Part shown: positions 32,880 through 44,300 of the stretch, piece after piece
Position numbering within the stretch: the stretch's first letter is position 1
How the letters are laid out: the number at the start of each line of letters is the position of its first letter
Assembly: GCA_033977485.1 (NCBI GenBank)
Contig: CM066984.1
Location: 28,315,501 to 28,379,500, forward strand
Direction: 5' to 3'
From: Hydrangea macrophylla
Lineage: Eukaryota > Streptophyta > Magnoliopsida > Cornales > Hydrangeaceae
DNA: 64,000 bases
Program-made: the position numbers and the translations under genes
The notes under the pieces: model-generated
Seen by the model: only the letters and a program-made list of their open reading frames with translations
Database searches by the model: none
What the model was told of the DNA's origin: nothing

Positions 32880-34728
32880 AGAATTGCTAACTTACTCCAA
32901 AAACAAGAGCAGAAGAATTTTGGGGGTAATAGAAAATCGGGTCATTTCTCCAATCCCACTGCAGTTGCCTTCTTTAGAGGATGATGGTCCAGGTATTTCT
33001 AGTCCTTCTACTCCTACTACTCATACTCCTGTCCCTTCTACTAATAATGAGTTAGATATTACCATTGCTTTTCGCAAGGGCACTCGAGAATGTACTAAAC
33101 ATAAATATCCCCTTTCAAACTTTGTTTCGTACACTAGTTTGTCCCCTACTTATAGGGCTTTTGTGTCCAATCTCGATTCTGTTTCTATTCCTAACAATGT
33201 TTAGGAAGCTTTATCCGATCCTAAATGGAAGTCTGCCATGGCTGAAGAGATGAAAGCGCTTCGGAAAAATGGCACTTGGGAATTAGCAGAGTTACCCTAT
33301 GGAAAAAAGACAGTAGGATGGAAGTGGGTGTTCACTGTGAAGCATAAAGCTGATGGTACAATTGAGAGATATAAAGTGAGATTGGTAGCCAAAGGCTTTA
33401 CTCAGACCTATGGAGTGGACTATCAGGAAACTTTTGCTCCTATTGCAAAGAAGAACTCCATTCGGATTTTACTGTCTCTAGCAGCGAACCTGGAGTGGCC
33501 ATTACACCAGTTTGATGTAAAGAATGCATTCTTACATGGGGACTTAGAAGAAGAAGTTTACATGGACATTCCCCTCGAGTTTGAGGATGACAAGACCATA
33601 GGGAAAGTGTGTTGTCTCAGGAAGTCGTTGTACGGTCTAAAGCAATCTCCTAGAGCTTGGTTTGATAAGTTCTCTCAAGCTATGATCAAGTGTGGTTTTA
33701 TACAGAGCCAAGGCGACCATACTTTGTTCATTAAGCACTCTTCACAAGGAAAGGTAACTGCTTTGATTGTTTATGTAGATGATATTGTCCTTACAGGGAA
33801 TGATTTGGATGAGATGAAGCGTCTGAAATCATATCTTGCTAAAGAGTTTGAAATACTAGATTTAGGTGATTTAAAGTACTTCTTGGGAATCGAAGTGGCT
33901 CGATCCAAGGAAGGAATATTTATCTCAGAGCGGAAATATGTTTTGGATCTTCTCCAAGAAACTGGCATGCTTGGAAGTAAGGCAGTTGATACCCCCATGG
34001 ACCCTAATCTGAAACTTAGAGATGATCCCGATGGAGAACCTATTGATAAGGGAAGGTACCAGAGGTTAGTAGGTAAACTGATTTAATTGGCACACACTAG
34101 ACCTGATATTACTTTTACAGTCAGTGTAGTTAGCCAATTTATGCATGACCCTAAACAATCTCATCTTGATGCCGTGTTTCGAATTGTAAAGTACTTGAAG
34201 TCAGCACCGAGTAAAGGGCTGTTTTTTGCTAGACATGGTCATACGTTAGTGGAGGCTTATACAGATGCAGATTGGGCTGGGTCCATCTCTGACAGGAGGT
34301 CAACCACTGGTTATTGCACACTTGTTGGTGGTAACTTGGTGACTTGGAGGAGTAAAAAGCAGTCAGTAGTGGCTAGATCTAGCGCAGAGGCGGAGTTTAG
34401 AGCCATGGCACAAGGAGTGTGCGAGTTGTTGTGGATTCAGATTGTGTTGTCAGACCTTGGGTTTGGGCCAAAGGACTCAATGAAATTATACTGTGATAAC
34501 AAAGCTGCTATTAATATTGCTCACAATCCGGTTCAACATGACTGAACTAAGCATGTTGAAATAGATAGACACTTTATTAAGGAGAAGCTGAACAATGGAA
34601 GCATTTGTACTCCGTTTGTGAGATCCGGGGAGCAATTAGCAGATGTTCTGACAAAGAGTTTAGTTGGACGGTCGTTCCATTTTATTCTTAGCAAGCTGGG
34701 CATGCGAGATATATTCTCACCAGCTTGA
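32880..34728 (+). pseudogene. Element F RT-RNase H
   Basis: Similarity resumes at LTYSKNKS (equivalent to the YSKGTWSK linker of relatives), then RT: GWKWVFTVKH, DVKNAFLHGD, YVDDIVLTGND near 33775. RNase H: TDADWAGSISD, RSSAEAEFRAM, LYCDNKAA, ending RDIFSPA. One frame runs throughout with three point stops, at 33202-33204, 34084-34086 and 34543-34545. No frameshift was noticed. Confidence 0.9.
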
Positions 34729-34735
34729 GGGGGAG

Positions 34736-34893
34736 TGTTGAGAGATGTCATTTTTTATGGGACATAATTTATCTCTTATATTTTAACTTTGTGTTGGGTC
34801 ATTATTGTAATTGCATTATTACTCCAATCATACTGTATTAATAAATTTAGGAGAGTTGTTTTTTGCTCTCTAAGCTTTTCCAGAAATCCAACA
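34736..34893 (+). repeat. 3' LTR of element F
   Basis: 158 bp following the GAGGGGGAG tract; ends CCAACA and is followed by the CTTTT duplication at 34894-34898. Confidence 0.92.
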
Positions 34894-35122
34894 CTTTTGC
34901 ATCCGTATTAGCTTAAAAATGTACTTCTTTATTGTAGCTATCCACTTTTTGATTGCAACTTTAATGCTTTTCTATATTTAAACTAGTCACTGAACTAATT
35001 TGTATTTTTATTTTTATTTTTTTTTCCGCGATTGAGATTTTTGCCATTTGGCATTTGATGAAACTTGAATTCAGATTTAGAGAAAAAATAGTTAATTATC
35101 TAAATTTGGGCTAGTCAAAATA

Positions 35123-35474
35123 CTCCCACCATCCCATTATATGTGATCATTATTTATTTATGGGTTGTCCCAAAACGTGATCAATTCGAGCATTTAATGA
35201 AAGAGGAATATGCTATGGAAGTGGTACCGCAACCGAATTTAGGATTTAAATTTGGGAACCATAGCATTACTCTTACTTGAAAATATTTTATTCACATTCC
35301 AAAATTGCTCTTCGCATTGAAAGCATCAAAAGAATAAAGAATAAATTAGAAAAAAATTGAAATAAGGGACAATTTTAAGATTAGAACTTTTTTAAAGCAC
35401 GTGGATGTATTTAGTGATGTTTCCTTAACAAGATGGATTTAGAAAGATGGTCTCATAAAATGGGACAGAGGGAG
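35123..35474. mobile_element. Stowaway-like MITE in the right palindrome arm
   Basis: Flanked by TA at 35121-35122 and 35475-35476. The left end CTCCCACCATCCCATTATAT pairs with the right end ATAAAATGGGACAGAGGGAG. Length 352 bp, no coding capacity. The left palindrome arm lacks it at the matching place near 29208, giving a paralogous empty site. Confidence 0.82.
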
Positions 35475-36343
35475 TAGCCAAGTATAATAGTATAGTCTAC
35501 TGGATTTAAAAATGATGAAGTCGTAAATTAAAACATTAGCTAACTATTTTGACGAGGTAGGCAATTTTATTAAACCTCCTGATGCTTCTTAGGCCTTACC
35601 TGTTGTTCTTCAAGTGTACGAAACGCATTTTAAAGTAGTTTAGAGAGAGAAAAAGCAAATCAAGTACTTCGCCAACACGACCCTTATGCTCCCTCTTTCG
35701 TCGCGGTGCATATCATTATTCTCTATCTCCATCTCACTTCACTTCCTCATTGTCTCTCTATAATTCTCTCGTCCACCTTGCCAAAAATTCTTTCGTCATC
35801 GCTGCGTTCTAGTTTCTGCTTTTGCCTTGTCTCTCCGCTATGTCGAATATAACCATGTGTGCATGATTCAAACATCAACATTTGAAAGAGAGAAGAGCTA
35901 CTGACAATGAGATTTGCATTCAATGCCGGAACTTTCATTTTCAAGGTTTTCTTCTTCCCCAAAAACATGTTCGCATCAGTGAGTGTGTAACTTATGTACG
36001 CGTGTATGTATTGATATATGTCTATTTATGGGTACTTATGCAGACTAAATGTTAAATACAAGTGCATAATCGTTGTTGGAGATAAGATTTCAGTCAAATC
36101 CTATCACGAGAGTCTAGGAATTATTGTGATCTTGTTTCAATTTCTATTTTTTTCCTTTCTAGGCCCCTCTCAGCCACCAGACATGCGCCTAACGATTTTT
36201 AGAACATTGATAAATTCAATGAAATAAAACCATATACTATTTTAAGAATTCCCAAAAGAATTCCCAAAATGGCCCTAAAGTGTCATGATTAAACAATATC
36301 TTTAGTTTATTTGAAGAACAAAGGCCTGATTGACAATTCTTAC

Positions 36344-36646
36344 CAATAAATTCGTGTAGTTGTCGCCGTGCAATTCTATGGGCGCGGAGAAATGCAGCGC
36401 AAATGTAACAAGCATTTTCCAACCTCTCCACAGTGAAATATGTAACCAATTTTTGTGGACAAATGCCAGTTTGGAGAAACTTATAATAACTTGGAAAATG
36501 GACATTAGCTTTTAAACCTTTCCAATCACATAAAGGCTCATTCAATACCAAATCAATCGCCTCATCCACGGATTGCATCAAAATATTTGCGGTAGTTTGA
36601 ATGATCCGTCCTTCGTCAAGCATCCCCCAATAAGCAGCTTGAACGC
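36344..36646 (-). CDS. SOS1: SOS1 exon 1 of those visible (most 5' in window)
   Basis: 303 bp. Acceptor TTTTTCAG above 36646, donor TTATTG|GTAAGA at 36344/36343. It begins with two bases of a split Gly codon, reads VQAAYWGMLDEGRIIQTTAN, then LCDWKGLKANVHFPSYYKFL and LENACYICAAFLRAHRIARR, and ends HEFI plus one base of Gly. These are the first cytosolic segments after the SOS1 membrane domain. SOS1 proteins are usually about 1,150 residues with the antiporter domain in the first 450 or so. That part must lie upstream, beyond a very long intron or outside the window. Confidence 0.95.
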
Positions 36647-37439
36647 CTGAAAAATAAAATAATATTTTTTTATCTAGCAATAGAATTCACTTTCAGATGG
36701 AGGAGGCTCCAAAATTCCAAACAGAACAATCTAAACAGAATTTTCATGGTTTAAATCAAAACTACAACATAGATTTTGGTAGTGTTAGTCTACGTTTAGT
36801 TGGAAAGAAGATTATTTCACCAATGTCTCACTAATTAGTATATGCTGAATTACAACTCACCAAGGCTAGGTTTAAAGAACCAAAAAGTAATGAGTAATTG
36901 GATGTTACAAAAATCAACATCTATAATCTATATAGATATCTATCTATAGAATCTATAATACACTATATTTACATATAATATACATATATCAACTACCTTA
37001 TATATAAGAACCTAAACGCTGATTGCTTCATTAGTCAAACACCATAAGATCCCTTTAGTACAACATAATTACTCACACATCTCTATAATCATCATAAGAA
37101 TATATTGCTTTATGTGAGGGCAACTCTGCATTTCAGATGAATAATTATGTTCAGGTCATCGAAAGAAATAAAATTAATATAAAAATGACAAGTGAATCAA
37201 ATATATTACGTCTAATTACATTTAGGTCAACAATATGATGGCTAATTATATTTAGGTCAACAATATGACGGTTAATTACATCTTGATCAACTTTGTATTT
37301 TGAATTAAGTCATTTCTTTACTATTTAGTATTCAGTGTCATTTAACATGAATAATAACATTTAAGTCAACTTTATTTTCACTATTTACATTTCAATCAAC
37401 TTTGTTATGAATTCAATCAACCTTTGTAGCCAAAATTAC
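36647..37439. other. Presumed SOS1 intron, AT-rich, no gene seen
   Basis: Contains a few near-copies of ATTTAGGTCAACAATATGA near 37220-37270. No coding signal and no further SOS1 exon recognised. Confidence 0.5.
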
Positions 37440-38940
37440 ATTTCAGTGAACTTTATTGACTTTTACTCAAATCTCATACCAAATCATCAACAAAATTATC
37501 GATTACCACTTCAAAATGGAACAAATACTACTAAGAATGAATAAAGATATAAAAAGCGTCAAAATTAAGTTTGGTTCAAAAAATCCAAAATGCTCTAAAC
37601 TTTTGTATTAAAATCATGAACAAATTATCTATTACAACTTCAAAATGCAACAAATACTACCAAGAATGAAAAAAGAAATAAAAATCGTGAAAAGAAATTT
37701 AAAAAAAAAAAAATCAACATTAAGCTTGGTTCCAAAAACTCCAAAATGTTCTGTAATCCTAGAACCAAATCTCATACCAAAACGAAAAGATAGACACATA
37801 AAATGGGACCACACAATATTTTCGAATCATATTTGGGAAGCACGACTTACTCGATATCATTTTTAACCCTGTATTATTAGTTGCAACACTTGAATCCCTT
37901 AGCACAACCCAAAGGGGAAAAAAATACCAATAATATAGTAATAGCAGTCAGTAGTCACACTGTAAAAGTCAAGGAAGGTAATTCGAGGGAAGATAATGTC
38001 TTTCATTAATTTATTAAATTATTACACAATTGATAACAAGATTAAAAATCGCAAAAAATAAAATGAAATAAAATCAATCAATCAATGAAGATAATATGAG
38101 GTACAAATATTTCAGTGAACTTTATGGCGGCTATTTTGTTGATGATGTCATTTCATACAAACAAATATATTTGAGTGAACTTGAAATCTAGAAGTCAATC
38201 TACTATATTTCGCTATTTGGTGTTCGGTAGGCATAATTATATTTAGGTAAACTTTTGAATTAAAAGCATCAGCAAAATTATAAATTACCACTTCAAAATG
38301 CAACAAATACTACCAAGTACGAAGAAAGACATAACAACGTCAAAATGAAATTTGCAAAACCATACCAAATTGACTTTCACTGAAATTTCATACCAAATTA
38401 TGAACAAAATTATCGATTACCAAGAATGAAAAAAAGAAATAAAAAGCGTCAAAATTAAATCTGCAAAACCATACCAAATTGACTTTTACTCAAATCACAT
38501 ACCAAATCACCAACAAAATTGTCTATTACCAAGGATGAAAAAAGAAATAAAACACGCCAAAATTAAATCTGCAAAACCATACCAAACTGACTTTTACTCG
38601 AATCACATACCAAATCATCAACAAAATTATGTATTGCTACTTCAAAATGGAACTACTACCAAGAATGAAAAAAGAAATAAAAAGCGTCAAAATTAAGTTT
38701 GGTTCAAAAAACTCTAAAATGCTCTAAACGATTGTACTAAAATCACGAACAAAATTATGTATTATCACTTCAAAATGCAACAAATACTACCAAGAACGTG
38801 AAAAGAAATAAAAAGGGTCAAAATTAAGTTTGATTCAAAAAACTCTAAAATATGCCCTGTAGTCCTAGAACCAAATCGATACGAAATTGACTTTTACTCA
38901 AATCCCATACCAAATTGAAATAGCACTATTCAAATTTATA
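37440..38940. repeat. Imperfect tandem array with AAAAAGCGTCAAAATTAA motif
   Basis: Units of roughly 110-150 bp containing CTTTTACTCAAATC, CATACCAAATCATCAACAAA and AGAATGAAAAAAGAAATAAA recur at least six times (near 37470, 37620, 38270, 38390, 38480, 38590, 38740), interrupted by one copy of a longer repeat at about 37790-38060. Confidence 0.7.
37786..38060. repeat. Long direct repeat, copy 1
   Basis: Matches 39385-39640 (about 1.6 kb downstream) through CCACACAATATTTTCGAATC, ATTATTAGTTGCAACACTTG and TAAAAGTCAA[G/T]GAAG; roughly 85-90% identity by eye. Function unknown. Confidence 0.75.
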
Positions 38941-39384
38941 CTCAAATGCAGAAAATTAATGACCTTAAATCCTTCAAAAAAGAATAGTCGATATCAGTAT
39001 GACAATTGGAGAGGACCACACCAAATGAAGGTTTTACTATGCCTATAAATTTAATTTACTCACACATGCTTATAAATTTAATTTTATTACACACGTTTAA
39101 TATTATTACTTAGTATGTGTTAGAATTTTGGACAAAGGAACAACCTATAAATAATTACTTCCTCATCCCATTTTATGTGCTCGAATGATGGAGAAGGAAC
39201 AACTACAAATAGTTACTCCTCTACTCCGTTGTATGTGTCATTTATCGTTTCAAAACTATTGTCCATTAATGAACTTTGACTATATATGGAGATGGAAATA
39301 ACTCATAAAAATATTATTACTCAGCTGTTTGTAAACGCAATCATTAGTGCTTTCTTGAAAGAAAAAAAAGGGTTGAAAACGCAA

Positions 39385-39640
39385 AGATAGACGCATAAAA
39401 TGGGACCACACAATATTTTCGAATCATATTTGGGAAGCACAGCTTTCTCAAATTTAATTTCTATCCTTGTATTATTAGTTGCAACACTTGAATGCCATAA
39501 CACAACCCAAATAGGGAAAAAAAATAGCAATAATATAGATGTAGTCACATTGTAAAAGTCAATGAAGATAATTCGAGAGAAGATCATGCCTTTTATTTAA
39601 TTTATTAGATTAAAAATTGCCAAAAAAAAAAAAGTCAACG
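39385..39640. repeat. Long direct repeat, copy 2
   Basis: Second copy of the 37786-38060 repeat. The minus-strand open frame spanning it has no similarity I recognise and appears to be chance. Confidence 0.75.
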
Positions 39641-39759
39641 AAGCTAATACGAAGGGAATAGGCACATGCCGATAACCTAGTGTATAATATATACAATTAT
39701 AATATTTATAATATAATATAAATAATATATAATATATAATTATATTATATAGTCAGGCT

Positions 39760-39911
39760 GTAAACGCCCTCTCTATATTAAAGAGAGGGCCTCTGTTTTG
39801 GTCGTCGGATCGTGTTTTCATTAATGGCAGTTTTGTCATTTCACAAGTTTTAAACACAATCTGACGGTCAAAACAGAGGCCCTCTCTTTAATATACAAAG
39901 GGTGCCCTCTT
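39760..39911. mobile_element. Small TIR element (about 150 bp)
   Basis: The left arm, with AAAGAGAGGGCCTCTGTTTT, pairs with an inverted right arm carrying AAAACAGAGGCCCTCTCTTT. The arms are about 50 bp around an approximately 40-bp loop. Each arm also contains a small internal palindrome. No target duplication identified. Confidence 0.7.
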
Positions 39912-39912
39912 T

Positions 39913-40347
39913 CGAGATTTTTCGCTATATTATAATATATATAAGTCTACCAACCCACTTAATGGTTTACACTTTTATCAATCGGTCAATTCCACTTAAG
40001 TTTTTTAATTAAAGTTATGTTGTTTAATGGTAATTTATTTGGCCAGTCCACCTCGAGATTTTTCATTATATTATAATATATATATATAAGTCTACCAACC
40101 CACTTAATGGTTTACACTTTTATCAATTGGTCAATTCCACTTAAGTTTTTTAATTAAAGTTATGTTGTTTAATGGTAATTTATTTGGCCAGTCCACCTCG
40201 AGATTTTTCGTTATATTATAATATATATATATATATAAGTCTACCAACCCACTTAATGGTTTACACTTTTATCAATCGGTCAATTCCACTTAAGTTTTTT
40301 AATTAAAGTTATGTTGTTTAATGGTAATTTATTTGGCCAGTCCACCA
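39913..40347. repeat. Three tandem copies of a 140-146-bp unit
   Basis: Units start CGAGATTTTTC at 39913, 40053 and 40199 and end GGCCAGTCCACC. They are nearly identical; length differences are explained mainly by a (TA)n stretch that grows from copy to copy. Confidence 0.92.
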
Positions 40348-40447
40348 AATTTTTATAGTCATCAATAAATACAACACCACCTTAAAACCAAATTTATGAT
40401 AGATTATCAATAAATACAACACCAATTAACACGACTCATTCTCTATA

Positions 40448-40780
40448 ATGAAATACTTATGCAAGACTTGGATTTTATTATTATCATTATTATTATTTAT
40501 TTATTTTTGTATTTTTTACCAGGTTGGTTCACGTTTCTTCCTAATATTAATTCTTACACTTCTAGGACTCCTACAAAACAGGTTGGCTTACCATTGCTTT
40601 GTTTTACCATTGGTTCTTTTTTTTTTTTCCTCTTTATTTATATTTATATTTTTATTTTTTTTCCTTTTTTTTTTTTTTTTGCTTTTCTTTTCTTTTTTTT
40701 TTTCTTTGTGTGTGTGTGGTCCCTATCACTCACGTTTCTTTGCTTTAAGCACTCTTTACCAGGTTGGTCACGTTTCTTCC
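40448..40780. other. T-rich stretch with a 25-bp direct repeat
   Basis: TACCAGGTTGG(T)TCACGTTTC occurs near 40519 and again near 40757, separated by poly-T sequence. Poly-Phe open frames here are simple-sequence artefacts. Confidence 0.6.
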
Positions 40781-40949
40781 TGTTGGAATTAAGATATAAT
40801 TTCGGAATTTTATTTATGTTATTTTAGGTCATGCTGACCGTTGTTAATTTTCTATTTAATGCTTTTATTTCTTTCCTTCTTTTCTTATTCTTGTAATTCT
40901 ATATAAACAGGAGAATGTAAATAATACATTAAGCCTTTTTACATATTCA
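40781..40949 (+). repeat. 5' LTR of element G
   Basis: TGTTGGAATTAAG ... CATATTCA, about 169 bp, followed by ATT and a PBS-like TGGTATTAGAGC at 40953-40964 (one change from the iMet consensus). A TATA-like CTATATAAACAGG lies near 40899. Confidence 0.75.
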
Positions 40950-41385
40950 ATTTGGTATTAGAGCCACCTAAACCCTACCCACCAGCACCTACCCCTACGC
41001 CACCACACCCACCACCACCTGCCCTTGCGCCGACCACCAACCCACCCTCGCCGCCCCTTCCCAACCCTCATCCAGTCAGGCCCAAGCCCTCCAGCAGTCC
41101 AGCCGAACCCCCAGCCCTCCTTTGTCGTCACTGAGCCTTTCGGCTCTTGTCTAAGTAGCCTTCAGGCTGATTGTTTTTGCCTTGGTTAGGGCTTTTTTGT
41201 CCACATGATGTGGTAGAGCAACCTTTGTGCTCTTTGTTCTTTGTTGGGGTGAGCCGAGTGTCCGGAAGCCCGTTGTTTATCGTCGAGTGCCCGGTTCTGG
41301 TTGTTTGATTGCCAAGTTTTCCAGCTTTGATTATTGTTGTTGCATCCTACAGGTTGTCCTTCGGTTTGTTTTTTTGCGTGCTTCT

Positions 41386-44300
41386 ATGGCCAGTTCTGGT
41401 ACCGATAAAGTTGTTACTCCTACGGTTGCAATGTCATCTTCACCGTGTTACCAGTGTCATCTTAACGAGAAAAAATTTTCATGCCTGGTCTAGTTCTCTT
41501 CGTCTCTTTCTTGGAGGCAAACACAAAATTGGATGGTTACTTGGCAAGGAGAAGTCACCAGGCGAATTTGACCCTAAGTATGAAGAATGGTATACCGACA
41601 ACTGTATTATTGTAGGGTGGATGTTTTATTCCATGGATGAGAGGATTTATACCATGTTCATGTATCACCGTACTATGTTCGACCTTTGGACTGCCCTTAC
41701 TAAAATGTATGCTCATGCTCACAGCGACTCTCGTATATTTGAGCTCTGTCAGGATGTCTTGCATGCTTCTCAGGCTTCCTCGGGCCTTTCTGTTGCCGAT
41801 TACTTTGGTATCTCCAGACTCGTTGGGAGGAGCTCGCTCAGTATGAGCCTATCAGTGATTTTTCTAATAACGGTGTTGTGGAGACCAAGCGCATTGACCG
41901 TCGTCATACATACCAGTTTCTGATGGGCCTAAAGCCCGAGTATGAAGTCGTTCGCACTCAAATCCTCAATACTGTTCCTTTACCCTCTTTATTTGAGACT
42001 TTTGCGATTGTGGATGGTGATGAGCGAAGGCGTCACATTATATCTGCACCTCTTGTGCTTGGTCCTCCTCAGTCTATTCCTGATCAGATGGCATTTGCTG
42101 CCTCTTCGGGCCCCCGTACCACTAGCTCTCGTTTTTCTGCCAGCACTATCGCAAGCCTGGCCACATCATTGGTCGTTGTTTTGACCTTCATCCAGAGATG
42201 AAACAGCAATTTGCTAACAGTCGGCCCCCTGCTGGTCGTGGGCGAGGTGCTCCTCGTACTGGTGCTGTGGCTGAGATTCTTTCACCTGCACCTGATTTTG
42301 GGCAGCTCCAGGCACAGATTGCCCAGCTACAGTCTCTTTTGGGCTTGGGTGCTTCCTCATCCTCTTCCGGACCCACAGCTGCTATTGCCACAGGTACACC
42401 TACTACTCTTCATGGCAAGTCAGCCCATCCCATCTGGATCTTGGTGCTAATAATCATATAACTGGTGAGTCTCATGTTTTTATCTCTCCTTTTACTCCTA
42501 TTGGTGAGTTGGTCCGTATTGCTGATGGGTCCTCCGTTCCTGTTCATAGTCAGGTTGATGTCCATTTGTCCACTAATATTACCCTTTCGTCTGTTTATTA
42601 TATTCCCAATTTTGCCTACAATCTTTTGTGTTCATCGTCTTGCCAAAGCTAATAATTGTGCTGTTGTGTTCTTACCTACTTGTTGCTACTTGCAGAACCT
42701 GACTTCAAAGAAGATTTTTGGCAGGGGGTATGAGCTTGATGGTCTCTACTACTTCGATGCTCCTTCGTCTTCCAGGGTGTCCTCCGGTACGCAAGCTACT
42801 GTTTTACCTGTTTCTCATAACTCTGTTCTCGTAGATTCTAATACATATGTGTTTTCCCTTAAGACTTTAGATTTGTGGCATGCTCGTCTAGGACATGCTA
42901 AATTTCAGTATTTGTGTTGGCTATTTCCTTCATTGAATAAATCTTGCAAGGATTTTCAATTTAAATGTCTGGTTTGTGAATTGTCTAAAAATACTCGCAC
43001 CTCTTATATTCCACGCATGCATAGGGAACCTAGTGCTTTTGATCTCATTTATTCAGATGTATGGGGCCCTTCACCTGTCACGGCCTTGTCCCAACACCGT
43101 TATTATGTCACCTTTATTGATGATTACACTCGTCGTACTTGGGTTTACCTTATGAAGAAAAAATATGAAGTTTTTAATCACTTTCGAAATTTTTTACAAA
43201 TGATTAAAACTCAATATCACACTGTGGTGCGTAATATTTGATCAGATAATAGTCAAGAATATATAATTGATGATTTTAGGGCTGCCCTTAACAAAGATGG
43301 GATTCTTCAACAACTTACTTGCCCCTATACTCTTCAACAGAATGGTGTGGCAGAACGTAAAAACCGTCACATTATGTCTGTGGTTCGCTGTCTTATGTGT
43401 GGTATGAATGTTCCTAAATATTTTTGGCGCATGGGCGTCCTTACTGCCACCTATTTAATTAATCATACTCCTAGTCGTGTTCTTCATGGAAAGGCGCCCC
43501 TTCAAATTCTTAAGCCTGATGGCACTCTTTTTCCTCTTGTGCCACGTGTTTTCGGGTGTACGTGTTATGTTCAAAATAGGAGTCCTACCCACACAAAACA
43601 TGATAATAAGGCGGTTCTCGATGTTACTTTTCTGGAAATTGTTCCTTTTTTTCCAAGTTGTTCTTCCCCAGGCCAGTACCCGTGGAGCCTGTTGTGGCTG
43701 ATGATTCTATCCTGCCCCGGCCTGTTCCTATTCTCGACTCCACCGGTGATCCCAACCCCCTTCCTCCAGTTATCACTAGTGATCCATCGCAGGTTTATTC
43801 TCATCGACCACGCCCCTCTGATCCCCTGCCAACCTCTTCTCCGGATTCAGGTATCTATCCTTCTCATTTATCTTCGGATGTTACTCCTGATATTGTTCCT
43901 CCCGTTATCCAGCTCGTGTTCCCACCTCCCCCACCCCCCCAACTCGTTTTCTTCTGTCTGATAGTACTAACCATCAAATTTCCAAGTATATATCTTATCA
44001 GGGTTTGTTTGCTTTTTATCAGTCCTTTCTTAGTCAAGTTGATTCGATATCCATCCCTCGTTCTGTTCATGAGGCCCTCCAAGATCCTAAATGGGTAGCT
44101 GTATTGAAAGTGGAAATGGATGCTCTTCAGGGTAATCAGACATGGGAGCTTGTTACTCTTCTAGCGGGTGAGCGCACGGTTGGTTGTGAATGGGTTTGTA
44201 GCCTGAAGCATTTGGCTGATGGAAGTATTGATCGATATAAGGCTCGTTTGCTTGCTAAGGGTTTTACTCAGGTTCCTGGTAAGGATTTTGGTGCTACTTT

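Larger units (their letters stand above)
30376..34893 (+). mobile_element. Ty1/copia element F with internally inverted gag block
   Basis: Complete LTR-to-LTR element (4518 bp) with TSD CTTTT. Polypurine tract and both LTRs are in plus orientation, RT and RNase H read plus, but gag, protease and the start of integrase read minus (32461 down to about 30700). The integrase core is missing, which accounts for the element being about 0.8 kb shorter than its relatives. It is inserted in the right arm of the large inverted duplication within SOS1 intron 1. Confidence 0.93.
29891..35985 (-). repeat. Right arm of the large inverted duplication, interrupted twice
   Basis: Reverse complement of 28650-29890, broken by element F with its CTTTT duplication (30371-34893) and by a Stowaway-like MITE (35123-35474). 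Removing both gives an arm of about 1.2 kb joined to the left arm at a centre near 29.89 kb. The inner part alone (about 29510-30225) looks like a 0.7-kb foldback. Neither arm contains an intact gene. Confidence 0.83.

Noticed and set aside
35747..35968. 73-residue minus-strand ORF, possible small gene
   Set aside because: It lies in the right palindrome arm and its counterpart in the left arm is interrupted; no recognisable domain.
40448..40827. Phe/Ile-rich open frames resembling membrane proteins
   Set aside because: Poly-T low-complexity DNA produces the hydrophobic residues; two overlapping frames look the same and there is no homology.
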